DNA of 64,000 nucleotides from Hyphomicrobiaceae bacterium (GTDB taxonomy: Bacteria > Pseudomonadota > Alphaproteobacteria > Rhizobiales > Hyphomicrobiaceae). Numbering within the stretch: the stretch's first letter is position 1; each line of letters starts with the position of its first letter. Position numbers and translations under genes: made by a program. The DNA is taken from NCBI GenBank assembly GCA_008933705.1, contig WBUN01000015.1:22747-86746 (forward strand). The letters run 5' to 3'. Under the pieces are notes generated by a model. It was not told the origin of the DNA, did not search any database, and saw only the letters and a list, made by a program, of their open reading frames with translations. Shown here in pieces: positions 27,870 through 39,196 of this stretch.

Positions 27870-29117
27870 CTAGGCTGTCTGCCGCTGCGGGAGCCTCTTG
27901 GCGACCGGGGGAGAACCGGCATCCCCCTTGCTTTCGTCGGCGGGAGAGGGCCAGACCCGATTGCGACCCGATCGTTTGGCCGCGTACAGAGCGCTGTCGG
28001 CAGCGGCAAGCAAGTCCTCGGCCGTCAGATCGAGAATGCATGAGGTAGCAATGCCGAAGCTTGCCGTGACGATCTTGCCGGGGCCCGCGCCCTCGTTGGG
28101 GATGGCGGTCGCCTCGATGGCCTTTCGAATTCTCTCGGCGATGCGGATGGCATCGGGGAGCTGCAGCTGTGGCAGCAGCAAGAGGAATTCCTCTCCGCCG
28201 AAACGGACCGCGAGATCTCCGCTGCCGCGCAACTCGGCCATGACAATGGCCGCCAGCCTCTTCAGGCAGAGGTCGCCGGCCGCGTGACCGTATCTGTCGT
28301 TGAGGGATTTGAAGTGATCGATGTCCATGAGGACGACGGACACGGGCGAAACCTGCTCATGCGGCGAGCGCCAGAGCCTGGCGATCTCGGCGTCCATGTG
28401 GTGCCGGTTGGCCAAGCCGGTGAGGGCGTCGCGCCTGGACGCGGCGTCGGCCAGCGCGTGACGCAGGCGGTCGCGCAGCGAATAGAGGTAGGCCTTTCGC
28501 AGATCGCGCTCCATTTGATAGTTCGCGACAAGGATGATGTAGGCGCAGGCGACCAGTTGGGCCAGGGTCATCACCACGATGGGCGCGGACATATGGCCGG
28601 TGACCACAACCGCCGCCGCGTGCGCGAGCACGATGATCGCGGTCACCCTGAGCGCGAAGGGAAATTCCAGCCGGTGCAGGGCTATGTTCGCATAAAGCAG
28701 CGTCGGGATGACGACATACTGATAGTGAGCGGCATTCCTGCTCGTGGTGGCGGCGAAGCCGTACAGAATTTGCAGGGTGATGACGAGCGGAATGCTTGCC
28801 GCGATGCTCTCCCGCACCACGCGGCGTGGCCGCCCGGATATCAGCCAGACGGCGGCCAGCATCCAGGGCGTGACGATGCCGAGGTGGATCGCCACGGCAC
28901 GCCAGAATACGTCCGGCACCAGCAGCCAGTCTGCGACCAGGAAGAGATTGTAGATCACGACCGAAACGAGAATGCCGGTCGTCAATCGCTGACAGCGGCG
29001 CGTAGAGGTGTCGCTCTCGAACTGCTGCTCGATCGGCTGCGGGAAGGAAAGACCGCGCTTCCCTCGATGCGCCATGAAGGCTTCGAGCGCGTCAAGCCCG
29101 ACTGCAGTGTTCAGCAT
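27870..29117 (-). CDS. membrane-anchored diguanylate cyclase (GGDEF)
   Basis: This is a 415-residue protein. Residues ~45-200 form about six hydrophobic segments of an integral sensor region. Residues ~230-400 form a GGDEF domain with RDALTGLANRH, MDIDHFKSLND and the active-site GGEEF (307-311). It should make cyclic di-GMP from two GTP. The inhibitory RxxD site expected just before GGEEF is not present: the sequence is RGSGD, shifted by one residue. The ATG at 29117 was chosen over a long upstream extension. It is divergent from a LuxR-type regulator. Confidence 0.88.
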   Translation of the reverse strand: MLNTAVGLDALEAFMAHRGKRGLSFPQPIEQQFESDTSTRRCQRLTTGILVSVVIYNLFLVADWLLVPDVFWRAVAIHLGIVTPWMLAAVWLISGRPRRVVRESIAASIPLVITLQILYGFAATTSRNAAHYQYVVIPTLLYANIALHRLEFPFALRVTAIIVLAHAAAVVVTGHMSAPIVVMTLAQLVACAYIILVANYQMERDLRKAYLYSLRDRLRHALADAASRRDALTGLANRHHMDAEIARLWRSPHEQVSPVSVVLMDIDHFKSLNDRYGHAAGDLCLKRLAAIVMAELRGSGDLAVRFGGEEFLLLLPQLQLPDAIRIAERIRKAIEATAIPNEGAGPGKIVTASFGIATSCILDLTAEDLLAAADSALYAAKRSGRNRVWPSPADESKGDAGSPPVAKRLPQRQTA

Positions 29118-29347
29118 TGGAGCGCCCCCGCCAATAATGCTTGGCGTCAGGAAGTATGCGGAGCGTTGCTTTCGAATGCGCTTCGGAAAAGGGTTAATTG
29201 TTTGCTCTCGCCGCGGCTGCCGCCGCTCCCGGACGAGAATTGATCGTCGGGCTGCGGAAGACGCGGTATTGTAGTCGGCAAGAAGCCTTCTTCGATTGCA
29301 GAGATTCCTGTCGATCCGCCGGCGTGCCACATCGGAGTGGTCCAGCC

Positions 29348-30094
29348 ATGCCAATCGCATATGGGGACCTGCTTGCTGTCGTCGCGGCGTTCGAGAGGAT
29401 CGACAGCCCGGCCGCCGTGCTTGACGCCTTGCATCAGGCAACCGTCCGCCATTTCCGTTTGCATGTTCTTGGCGCCGGTCGCTTCCCGCTGACGCCAGGG
29501 CGCTGGTCGGATTTGGAAAGAGGAAGATCCGTCTTCATCCACAGCAGCGCCCCCAAGGACTGGTGGAGCGAGTACACCATTTATGTCCAGCAGTACGATG
29601 ACCCCGGTGCGCTGATGGCGCGGCAAAGCTTGGCGCCCTTCACATGGACTGAAAGACTGAAGATCAACAACGCGATTGGGCTGGACCGCTGGCCCTACGA
29701 GCTGGCGCAGAAACACGGTATGCGTGACGGCTTCACATGCGCCATCGGCGGACGGTGGTTGGTGAGCTTCTGGTCGCCCAAAGCACTCGCGCACGGGTTC
29801 ACGCCGCAGGCCCGAGCCATGGTCTATCTCGCCGCAGCCTATGCGGCGATGCGGCTTGAGAGCGTGGTCGGCGCAGATCCCAAGCGCATCTCGACAAGAC
29901 ACCCGTTGACGGCCCGGGAGCTGGCAACGTTGCGCCTGTTGTCGAAGGGCCAGCGAACCAGGCAGATCGCGCAGCATCTGCAGCTCGGTGAGGAGACCGT
30001 GCGCAGTCACCTGAAGAAGGCGCAGGCAAAGCTCAACGCGAAGTCGCGCGCGCACGCCGTCGCCGAGGCCGTGCGACAGCATCTCATTGCCTGA
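29348..30094 (+). CDS. LuxR-family AHL-type receptor (LuxR solo)
   Basis: This is a 248-residue regulator with an N-terminal autoinducer-binding domain (about 20-165) and a C-terminal LuxR helix-turn-helix (LTARELATLRLLSKGQ then RTRQIAQHLQLGEETVRSHL). Trp72, Tyr76, Asp85, Pro86, Trp100 and Gly128 fall at exactly the spacing of TraR Trp57, Tyr61, Asp70, Pro71, Trp85 and Gly113, the acyl-homoserine-lactone contacts. No LuxI-type synthase is in the window. Divergent from the GGDEF gene, it may link cell density to cyclic di-GMP. The ATG at 29348 follows GGAG. Confidence 0.88.
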   Translation: MPIAYGDLLAVVAAFERIDSPAAVLDALHQATVRHFRLHVLGAGRFPLTPGRWSDLERGRSVFIHSSAPKDWWSEYTIYVQQYDDPGALMARQSLAPFTWTERLKINNAIGLDRWPYELAQKHGMRDGFTCAIGGRWLVSFWSPKALAHGFTPQARAMVYLAAAYAAMRLESVVGADPKRISTRHPLTARELATLRLLSKGQRTRQIAQHLQLGEETVRSHLKKAQAKLNAKSRAHAVAEAVRQHLIA

Positions 30095-30320
30095 GGTCGA
30101 AGTCTCCCCCCAAATGGGGATGTTCCTGGCCATTTCCCACGGCAACACTTTTCCGGAGGCTGGATCAAGCTGCGGCTCGAATTGGGCGCGTTGCTCCTTC
30201 GCTCGATGGAAGCTGCGATCGATTGCTGGTGCCGCCGCAAGGCTGCAATCTTCCAGACCCGTCGTGGAGATGCGCCACGACAGGCCTCCCCACCGTCGAA
30301 AACCGCAAGGACCCCCATTG

Positions 30321-31049
30321 ATGGCCGTGGTGAAGTCAGGTCTCTTCATCAAGAAACCCCTATTCGAGCAGGTTCGGGACGCACTGTTGGAGCGCATCGC
30401 CGCCGGCGAATGGCCGCCCGGGGCAGCACTTCCCAATGAGATCCAGTTGTCGCGTGCGCTGGGGGTCAGCGCGGGGACGCTGAGAAGGGCGCTGGATGCG
30501 CTGGAGGCCGAGCACGTCCTGAGCCGCCGCCAGGGGCGCGGCACCTTCGTCAACGATCCGACTTCGGGCGAGCTGGCGTTCCGCTTTCACAATCTGAGGA
30601 CGGCGGACGGCGCGTATGTCACCAGCGTGTTCAAGGATGTTGTCGCCTCCGTGTGCCCGGCCGATGAGGATGCGAGCGTGCGCCTCCAGCTCGCCGACGC
30701 TGCGCCGGTCATTCACATCGAGCGCGTGCGATACTTCGAAGAGGCCCCCTACATGATTGAGCAGACTTGGCTGCCCGAAGCCCTGTTCCCCCGGCTCATC
30801 GACCGGGTCAGAAGCCCCTACAGCATTATCGATGTCGCCTCGGAATACGGCATCATTCTCGGTCGCGCCGAGGAGCGCGTGAAAGCCGCCACGGCCACCG
30901 GCCCCGTCGCGATCAAGCTCGCAGTTGCGGAGGCGATGCCCGTCCTGGAGCTGGACCGCGTCATCTATTCGAGCGACGGGGCTCCCGTCGAATGGCGGCA
31001 CGCCCAATGCCATCTGCGCGAGGGCCACTACCGCTCCGACATGCCGTGA
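30321..31049 (+). CDS. GntR-family regulator with UTRA effector domain
   Basis: This is a 242-residue regulator. The GntR winged helix is at about residues 12-75 (PLFEQVRDALLERIAAGEWP, then SAGTLRRALDALEAEHVLSR and QGRGTFV). The C-terminal UTRA domain (about 95-235; VIHIERVRYFEEAPYMIEQTWLP, VLELDRVIYSSDGAPVEWR) binds a small ligand. HutC-type regulators of sugar or amino-acid use share this build. There is no catabolic operon beside it. It may be cotranscribed with the tiny gene that starts six bases later. Confidence 0.9.
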   Translation: MAVVKSGLFIKKPLFEQVRDALLERIAAGEWPPGAALPNEIQLSRALGVSAGTLRRALDALEAEHVLSRRQGRGTFVNDPTSGELAFRFHNLRTADGAYVTSVFKDVVASVCPADEDASVRLQLADAAPVIHIERVRYFEEAPYMIEQTWLPEALFPRLIDRVRSPYSIIDVASEYGIILGRAEERVKAATATGPVAIKLAVAEAMPVLELDRVIYSSDGAPVEWRHAQCHLREGHYRSDMP

Positions 31050-31054
31050 CCCGC

Positions 31055-31255
31055 ATGCGCAACTACACGACCACCTGTCGTCGCTGCGGCCTGCAGCTTT
31101 CCATGAGGACAGGGCCGACGGGGCCGGCCCTCGCCTATGACATGAGCGAATGGAAGCGCCGCTGCAAGCACCTGGAGCGGCGTAGCCCCGCGCTCTGCAT
31201 CGCCGAGCAGTCTTCCCCCGACCGGTCGGCCAATATCACGCCGAAGGGCGAATAG
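31055..31255 (+). CDS. small Cys-containing protein, unknown
   Basis: A 66-residue frame begins six bases after the GntR stop. It has CRRCGLQ near the N-terminus and two further Cys (KRRCKH, PALCIAEQ), so a small zinc-ribbon-like fold is possible. The rest is polar and basic. There is no strong ribosome binding site; reinitiation from the GntR stop is possible. It could also be a chance frame. Confidence 0.45.
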   Translation: MRNYTTTCRRCGLQLSMRTGPTGPALAYDMSEWKRRCKHLERRSPALCIAEQSSPDRSANITPKGE

Positions 31256-31297
31256 GTCGAAGCGCAGTCGGCCGTGCGGCCGCGCTCTGCCCCGCGA

Positions 31298-31777
31298 TCA
31301 CGCCGCGCCAGCACTCCTGCCCGCCGCGTAGACGATGCGCGCGCGCTCCTCGAAGGCGTCGGCGAAGCGCCGGAACGCGCGGTCGAAAAGGCCGCCCATC
31401 AGCATCTGCAGCATCATCGACTTGAACTCGTAGCTGATGAAGAAGTCGACGTCGCAGCCTCCGGGCGCCTCGGCGAAGCTCCAGCGGTTCTCGAGATGCC
31501 GGAACGGCCCGTGCGCCTGCCCCGCCACGTTCGCAGCCGTGACGGTGAGTCTGGCAGGTTCCAGCGTGACCCGGCTGGCGAACGTCTCGCGGATCGCCTT
31601 GTAGCCGACCGTCATGTCCGCCGTGATGATGTGTTTGTCTCCCTCCCCGGCGCGTGACCGGACAACGAGGGCCTCGCACAGGGGCACGAACTTGGGATAC
31701 TGCTCGACGTCGGCGACGAGGTCGAACATCTGGCGCGGGGTGAACGGCACCCGGCGGCGGGTCTGGTAGGTCGTCAT
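31298..31777 (-). CDS. COQ10/RatA-type START-domain protein (coenzyme Q-binding)
   Basis: This is a 159-residue SRPBCC/START-like protein. VADVEQYPKFVPLCEALVV is the family hallmark, and FFISYEFKSMMLQMLMG with the C-terminal amphipathic helix completes the lipid-binding pocket. The mitochondrial homologue COQ10 binds ubiquinone and supports respiration; in alphaproteobacteria it commonly sits beside lipA, as here. The toxin RatA is a relative, but no RatB partner is present. The ATG at 31777 lies 28 bases after the lipA stop. Confidence 0.9.
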   Translation of the reverse strand: MTTYQTRRRVPFTPRQMFDLVADVEQYPKFVPLCEALVVRSRAGEGDKHIITADMTVGYKAIRETFASRVTLEPARLTVTAANVAGQAHGPFRHLENRWSFAEAPGGCDVDFFISYEFKSMMLQMLMGGLFDRAFRRFADAFEERARIVYAAGRSAGAA

Positions 31778-31805
31778 GGTTGGTTGCCCGCTTCGCGCTC
31801 GCGCT

Positions 31806-32753
31806 TCAACCCCTGCTCGCGAGCCGGGCTGCCTGCAGGCGCTTGAAGTCCTCACCTGCATGGTAGGACGAGCGCGTCAGCGGGCTCGCCGCGACCAGCA
31901 GGAACCCCTTGGCCAGGGCGATGCGCTCGTAGGATTTGAACTCCTCGGGCGGCACGAACGCTTTCACCTCGGCGTGCTTGCGCGTCGGCTGCAGGTATTG
32001 CCCGATGGTCAGGAAGTCGACGTCGGCGGAGCGCAGGTCGTCCATGAGTTGCAGCACCTCATCCCGCTCCTCGCCCAAGCCGACCATGATCCCTGACTTC
32101 GTGAACATGGCAGGGTTCAGCTCCTTCACCCGCTGCAGCAGCCTGAGCGAATGGAAGTAGCGTGCTCCGGGCCGGATCTTGAGATAGAGCGAGGGCACCG
32201 TCTCCAGGTTGTGGTTGAATACATCGGGTGCCGCCTCGACCACGATCTCGAGCGCGCCGTCCTTGCGCAGGAAATCGGGCGTCAGCACCTCGACCGTCGT
32301 GTTCGGCGCCATCGCCCGGATGGCACGAATGGTGTCGGCAAAGTGCCGGGCGCCGCCGTCGGAGAGATCGTCGCGATCAACTGAGGTGATGACGACGTGC
32401 TCGAGCGCCAAACTGGCGACCGATCGGGCAACGTTCTCAGGCTCGGCGGCATCGAGCGCCTGCGGCAGCCCGGTGCGCACATTGCAGAAGGCGCAGGCGC
32501 GCGTGCAGGTGTCCCCCATGATCATCATGGTGGCGTGCCGCTTGCTCCAGCATTCCCCGATGTTCGGGCAGCCGGCCTCCTCGCACACCGTATGCAGCTT
32601 GTGCTCGCGCAAGATCTGGCGCGTCTCCGCGAACTGGCCGGTGGCCGCGGGCACCCGCACCCGTATCCATTCCGGCTTGCGCAGCACGGGCGTGTCGGGC
32701 TTGTGCGCCTTTTCGGGATGACGCGGCAGGCGGTTGTCGAGGATGGTGACCAT
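31806..32753 (-). CDS. lipA: lipoyl synthase
   Basis: This is a 315-residue radical-SAM enzyme that inserts two sulfurs into octanoyl groups on lipoyl domains. The auxiliary cluster Cys are 57, 62 and 68 ([12 protein letters not shown]). The SAM-cluster Cys are 83, 87 and 90 (CTRACAFC). [14 protein letters not shown] and the C-terminal [13 protein letters not shown] (auxiliary cluster Ser) are intact. The ATG at 32753 follows AAGGAA four bases away. An open frame continues far upstream but overlaps the oxidoreductase gene and is not coding. Confidence 0.96.
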   Translation of the reverse strand: MVTILDNRLPRHPEKAHKPDTPVLRKPEWIRVRVPAATGQFAETRQILREHKLHTVCEEAGCPNIGECWSKRHATMMIMGDTCTRACAFCNVRTGLPQALDAAEPENVARSVASLALEHVVITSVDRDDLSDGGARHFADTIRAIRAMAPNTTVEVLTPDFLRKDGALEIVVEAAPDVFNHNLETVPSLYLKIRPGARYFHSLRLLQRVKELNPAMFTKSGIMVGLGEERDEVLQLMDDLRSADVDFLTIGQYLQPTRKHAEVKAFVPPEEFKSYERIALAKGFLLVAASPLTRSSYHAGEDFKRLQAARLASRG

Positions 32754-32815
32754 GTTTCCTTCGCAGCCCATCGGCACAAGCGCCGATCGAGCCGCACTCC
32801 TACTCCTGCGCCCAA

Positions 32816-32865
32816 ATTGACGGCCGCGGCCTTCAAAATCATTGACGGCCGCGGCCTTCAAAATC
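32816..32865. repeat. perfect tandem duplication, 2 x 25 bp
   Basis: Two adjacent identical 25-base units start at 32816 and 32841 (each begins ATTGACGGCC and ends TTCAAAATC). Each unit contains the palindrome GGCCGCGGCC. It lies in the 155-base gap between the oxidoreductase stop and the lipA start, 63-112 bases upstream of lipA, so it may affect lipA transcription or folding of its leader. Confidence 0.9.
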
Positions 32866-32908
32866 AAGGTATCCCAGCCCGCTGTCCAGGGCATGCCTCG
32901 CCGCACCG

Positions 32909-33895
32909 CTACCCGAGCTCGAGCACCACGCGGCCTCTCACCTTGCCGGCCAGGATCTCGGGCGCCAGCACGACGACGTCGCCGGCCGGCCGCGTGATGG
33001 TTGCGGCCGCCAGCCTGGCCTTGTCGAGATCGCGTGCGAGCCTGCCCCAGGCCTCGATGCGCGCGGCCTTGGGCGCCATAACGGAATCGATGCCCGCCAG
33101 CGTGACGCCGCGCAGGATGAACGGCGCCACGGACGTTGTCAGGTCCATGCCTTGTGCCAGCCCGCATGCGGCAACGGTGCCGCCATATCTGGTCATGCTG
33201 AGCGCATTGGCCAGCGTGTGGCTTCCCACCGCATCGACGGCGCCGTCCCAGCGCTCCTTGCCGAGCGGACGCGCCGGTCCGGACAGCTCTGCCCGGTCGA
33301 TGATCTCGGCTGCGCCCAGCCCCTTGAGGTAGTCGGTCTCGCCGGCGCGGCCGGTCGATGCGATGACGCGATAGCCGAGCTTGGCCAGCAATGCGATGGC
33401 GACGCTGCCGACCCCGCCTGCCGCACCCGTGACCAGCACCGAGCCGCTGCCAGGCTTCACGCCGTGCCGCTCCAGCGCGAGGACGCACAGCATGGCGGTA
33501 TAGCCCGCCGTGCCGACCGCCATCGCTTCCGCCGGCGAGAACTGCGCCGGCTTCTTGATCAGCCAGTCGCCCTTGACCCGTGCCATCTGGGCGTAGCCGC
33601 CGAAATGCGTCTCTCCGACACCCCAGCCGTTGAGGATCACCTCATCGCCGGGCTTGAACTCGCCATGCGTCGAGGCGGTCACGACGCCGGCGAAATCGAT
33701 GCCCGGGATCATCGGCCAGCGCCTGATGACAGGGGCCTTGCCCGTGATCGCCAGACCGTCCTTGTAGTTGATGGTCGAATGGCTGACGCGGACGAGGACG
33801 TCCCCCTCCATGAGCTCGGCTTCGCTCATCTCCCGCCACTCGGCGGCCTGGCCTGCATCGCCTTTCGAGACGACCAACGCCTTGAAACGCTGCAT
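32909..33895 (-). CDS. MDR-family oxidoreductase, AcuI/YhdH type (acrylyl-CoA reductase-like)
   Basis: This is a 328-residue medium-chain dehydrogenase without the zinc ligands. It has an N-terminal GroES-like domain ([28 protein letters not shown]) and a Rossmann domain with [21 protein letters not shown], a glycine-rich NADPH site. The conserved NGWGVGE and [11 protein letters not shown] are typical of AcuI/YhdH, which reduces acryloyl-CoA to propionyl-CoA. The ATG at 33895 has GGGAGGT six bases upstream. The physiological substrate is not shown by context. Confidence 0.88.
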   Translation of the reverse strand: MQRFKALVVSKGDAGQAAEWREMSEAELMEGDVLVRVSHSTINYKDGLAITGKAPVIRRWPMIPGIDFAGVVTASTHGEFKPGDEVILNGWGVGETHFGGYAQMARVKGDWLIKKPAQFSPAEAMAVGTAGYTAMLCVLALERHGVKPGSGSVLVTGAAGGVGSVAIALLAKLGYRVIASTGRAGETDYLKGLGAAEIIDRAELSGPARPLGKERWDGAVDAVGSHTLANALSMTRYGGTVAACGLAQGMDLTTSVAPFILRGVTLAGIDSVMAPKAARIEAWGRLARDLDKARLAAATITRPAGDVVVLAPEILAGKVRGRVVLELG

Positions 33896-34371
33896 CCCAG
33901 ACCTCCCGTGGGCTCGTTGCACGGGCTCTCGTTACGCCATGCGGCCGGCACTGTCGAGAATTCGACCGGGTTGTATCTCAAGCCGGAATATCGTTCCGGT
34001 GGTCCTTCTGTGCCCGGTCAGCAACACTATCGAAGACTTTGGACGCGCCGCCTCAGCGGCGATCTTTTGCGTATTCTTAGGCACTACATCGGCCCTATTG
34101 TGGCAGGATTTAAGCGTTGTGAAGAACTCTTAGATTAATAAATCGTGAATACCAAAAGCAAGCCAAGTATTATCTCTTGTACAAGACTGAAATCGCTGTT
34201 GTCTGCGCGCATCAAGGGGTGCGGCGGCAAGGAAACTCCACGGCTAAACCTAAAATTATTGCGCCGCAGCATTGAATTCATTTGGTCGGATGGGTGTTCG
34301 CCCCTAGACTCCCGCTCGTTGGTGCGGGGTGACCCGTGTCCAAGAACGCCGGCTTGCCCGGCAAGGAGGCC
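33896..34371. other. 476-base intergenic stretch, AT-richer than its surroundings
   Basis: No convincing gene is seen. The stretch between about 34070 and 34280 is clearly AT-rich (for example TTAGATTAATAAATCG). It holds a small hairpin CGCCGC-CTCA-GCGGCG at 34046-34061 followed by ATCTTTTGC, and at its right end a candidate promoter for the small membrane ORF. Open frames crossing it are antisense or lack a start. Confidence 0.5.
34282..34310 (+). promoter_or_regulatory. candidate sigma70 promoter for the 28-codon ORF
   Basis: TTGGTC at 34282-34287 and TAGACT at 34305-34310 are separated by 17 bases. A start near 34317 would give a ~55-base leader to the ATG at 34372, followed by a strong terminator, making a compact ~235-base transcript. 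Confidence 0.45.
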
Positions 34372-34458
34372 ATGATGGAATTGCGAACAAGGCTCAACGT
34401 GCTTGCGGCCATCGTCTCCTTTGCATTCCTGACTGCAGTTGTCTTCGGTATGTTCTGA
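34372..34458 (+). CDS. 28-residue single-span membrane peptide (unannotated candidate)
   Basis: ATG-ATG at 34372/34375 follows AAGGAGG at 34363-34369 and opens a 28-codon frame ending TGA at 34456-34458. The peptide has a short polar start (MMELRTRLN) followed by one hydrophobic span (VLAAIVSFAFLTAVVFGMF). The near-perfect ribosome binding site, the upstream -35/-10 pair and the intrinsic terminator 63 bases downstream make it a coherent stand-alone gene. Function unknown; small single-span peptides often bind larger membrane complexes. Confidence 0.65.
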   Translation: MMELRTRLNVLAAIVSFAFLTAVVFGMF

Positions 34459-34520
34459 TAAGGGATTGCAAGCACTGGCCGATCGCAGGGAAGCGGGATC
34501 GGTCGAGCCCATCGAAAAAG

Positions 34521-34552
34521 AGAAGGCGCGGGACACAAATCCCGCGCCTTCT
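34521..34552. terminator. bidirectional intrinsic terminator
   Basis: A 13-bp stem (AGAAGGCGCGGGA with TCCCGCGCCTTCT) encloses the loop CACAAA. It is followed by TTATT on the plus strand and preceded by CGAAAAAG, which gives CTTTTTCG on the minus strand. It can end both the plus-strand small ORF and the minus-strand membrane-protein gene that stops at 34579. Confidence 0.9.
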
Positions 34553-34578
34553 TTATTCCGGCACCCTCGCTGGCGGGC

Positions 34579-34920
34579 TCAGCGCTTGATGGTGTAGCCC
34601 AGAATGGCGCCGGCCAGCACGGCGTACTCGCCCCGCACCCTCCCCCACGGAATGTCTGCCAGGAATTGCGGCCCGAACGTCCACAGCGCGGCGGCAATCA
34701 GCGCGAACACCAGCGCCCAGGACAACGTGTGGCTCGAAGGGGTTCCGACCTCTTTGAGAATCTGCGCGCTGATGATTCCGATCAGGAACACGACGATGGC
34801 CGCCACGAGCGCGAAGATGAACAGCCTGAACTGGCCGAATTTGATGTAGCTCATGATCGTGACGGTGCCGAACCATCCAACCACGATCTGCAAGAGCAGC
34901 AGCACAAGACGTCCAAGCAT
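34579..34920 (-). CDS. small integral membrane protein, unknown
   Basis: This is a 113-residue protein with four predicted spans (LVLLLLQIVVGWFGTVTI, LFIFALVAAIVVFLIGII, TLSWALVFALIAAALWTFG, YAVLAGAILGYTI). The ATG at 34920 has GAGAGG upstream. It ends just before a bidirectional terminator. I do not recognise the family. Confidence 0.75.
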   Translation of the reverse strand: MLGRLVLLLLQIVVGWFGTVTIMSYIKFGQFRLFIFALVAAIVVFLIGIISAQILKEVGTPSSHTLSWALVFALIAAALWTFGPQFLADIPWGRVRGEYAVLAGAILGYTIKR

Positions 34921-35154
34921 CAGCCTCTCAGCCCCCGTGTGTGTTTCTGGCCGGCATTCGCAGCGGAGCCGGCATGGCATTCAGCGTAGCATGCGACTGG
35001 CCTCCCGAATGATACGAGAGGTCAGTTTTCCCCGGACTTGTGAGGCCCATACCCGGCCTGGTTCAAGTGCTGGCTGAGCCCGGGGCGATGCGTTCGCCCT
35101 GGGGTTGAACACGCCGGCCGCGTGCGCTGGCGCGGTAGCCACCTCTCGGTGCTC

Positions 35155-36156
35155 TCAGCGCTTGCCGCTGTCCACGAAGCTGCGCAGCATGGCGTCGAAC
35201 AGCTCGGCCGCTTTGGGGCTGACGGCCCTGTACTTCTTCCACGCGGTGTCCTTGGCGATCTGCACCCAGGCGGCGTAGTCCTCGAACGACAGCTTCTCGA
35301 TCTTGGCGCCCGCCTTGGTGAACTTCTCGACCGCGGCCTCCTCGGCTTCCCGCTGGGTCGCCTCGAAGTAGATGCTCGAGGCTTCGGCGGCCTGCTCGAC
35401 GGCAATCCGCTCGTCCATGCTGAGGCTGTCCCAGACGGTCTTGGAGATGATGATCGGCACGAGCACCGTGAGGGTGCTGTAGCCGCCGATGGTGGCGAAC
35501 TGGGAGACCTCGTGGAGACCGAAGCTCATCAGCGTCTCATACGAGCTTTGCGACACCTCGAGCTTTCCCGTTTCCATCGAGGAGCGCAGCTCGCTCGGCG
35601 GAAGGCGCAAGATGCTGGCGCCGGCGGCCGCCAGCACCGTGTTGAACGCCTCCCCGCCGCTGCTGCGCGCAACCAGACCCTTGATGCTGTCGGGGCCCGT
35701 GACGGCCCGCTTGCGGCTCGCCATGCCGCCGTCGAACCACCACCAGGTCAGGATGCGAAAGCCCTTCTCTTCGCAGAACTTCTGCAGCTTCTCCTCGAAC
35801 TCCGAGCCTCTGAGCACGCCGGCCAGCTCCGCGTTTGCAGGCACCGCGGGCATGCTGACGATGGCCAGCTCGGGAATTTTCGCCGCGGCATAGGGCATGG
35901 GGTAGATGGAGAGCTCCATCTTGCCCTCCAGCAGAGCCTCGTACTGCTGGATGGGATCGACCTTGAGAGACGAGTTCGAATGCACGCTGGCCACGAGGTC
36001 GGGCGCGCGCTTGCGCAATTCGGCGGCGAACACGCGCGCTGCTTTGTGCCGCGCATCGCTTTCGGCGAACTGGTGACCCAGACGCAGCTCCTTGGCCTCT
36101 GCCGCCGCAACGGACAGCACAAACGCAGCGCACAAAGCGCCTAACGCTCTTCTCAT
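35155..36156 (-). CDS. TRAP-type transporter substrate-binding protein (DctP family), orphan
   Basis: This is a 333-residue periplasmic binding protein with a signal peptide (MRRALGALCAAFVLSVAAAEA). ELRLGHQFAESDARHKAA is the DctP-family start. The Arg that binds the ligand carboxylate lies in the KGLVARSSGGEAFN region, and GYSTLTVLVPIIISKTVWDSL follows. TRAP transporters need DctQ and DctM membrane subunits, and none are adjacent, so this protein either serves a system elsewhere or is a remnant. The ligand is probably an organic acid. Confidence 0.85.
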   Translation of the reverse strand: MRRALGALCAAFVLSVAAAEAKELRLGHQFAESDARHKAARVFAAELRKRAPDLVASVHSNSSLKVDPIQQYEALLEGKMELSIYPMPYAAAKIPELAIVSMPAVPANAELAGVLRGSEFEEKLQKFCEEKGFRILTWWWFDGGMASRKRAVTGPDSIKGLVARSSGGEAFNTVLAAAGASILRLPPSELRSSMETGKLEVSQSSYETLMSFGLHEVSQFATIGGYSTLTVLVPIIISKTVWDSLSMDERIAVEQAAEASSIYFEATQREAEEAAVEKFTKAGAKIEKLSFEDYAAWVQIAKDTAWKKYRAVSPKAAELFDAMLRSFVDSGKR

Positions 36157-36348
36157 GAACGCAATTCCCCCTAACGCCTGACCCAGAGAGCGCGCCCGCC
36201 TCGCAGCTCATCCCTCGCGCCGCCCGCGTTGAGCGGCGCCGTCCGATTTCGGACGGCGGATGTAATGCTCGAATTGAGGCTGCCGAGAGGCAGCAGAATT
36301 GCGGGCATGCCGCAGATTCGCCGCTCTACTTGTTCCCCGCGGGATTGC

Positions 36349-39042
<2,694 letters not shown>

Positions 39043-39071
39043 CTCTATTGCGCTCCAACCGTGCCGCACGC

Positions 39072-39163
39072 TGTCATCCTCGGGCTTGTCCTGAGGATCC
39101 ATCCCTCAACGAGCGCCGGAGCAAGGGGATGGATGGATGGTCGGGACAAGCCCAACCATGACA
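39072..39163. repeat. imperfect ~33-bp inverted repeat element between the two metH genes
   Basis: The left arm starts TGTCATCCTCGGGCTTGTCC (39072) and the right arm ends GGGACAAGCCCAACCATGACA (39163). The outer TGTCAT/ATGACA, the GGGCTTGTCC/GGGACAAGCCC cores and the inner GATCCATCC/GGATGGATGG pair closely. The form resembles the short palindromic intergenic elements that are widespread in rhizobial genomes. As RNA it would form a long hairpin inside the metH message. Confidence 0.8.
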
Positions 39164-39196
39164 CCCGCGATGACGCCCTTCGCCTCATGTCAGCAC

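Noticed and set aside
34135..34536. 133-residue minus-strand frame
   Set aside because: It is antisense to the small membrane ORF and its promoter, and would be read through the terminator; no family features.
36238..36257. Inverted repeat GCCGTCCGA-TT-TCGGACGGC, and GCTGCC-GAGA-GGCAGC at 36279-36294, as metH terminators
   Set aside because: Neither is followed by a T-tract on the minus strand; they may be hairpins, but terminator function is unsupported.
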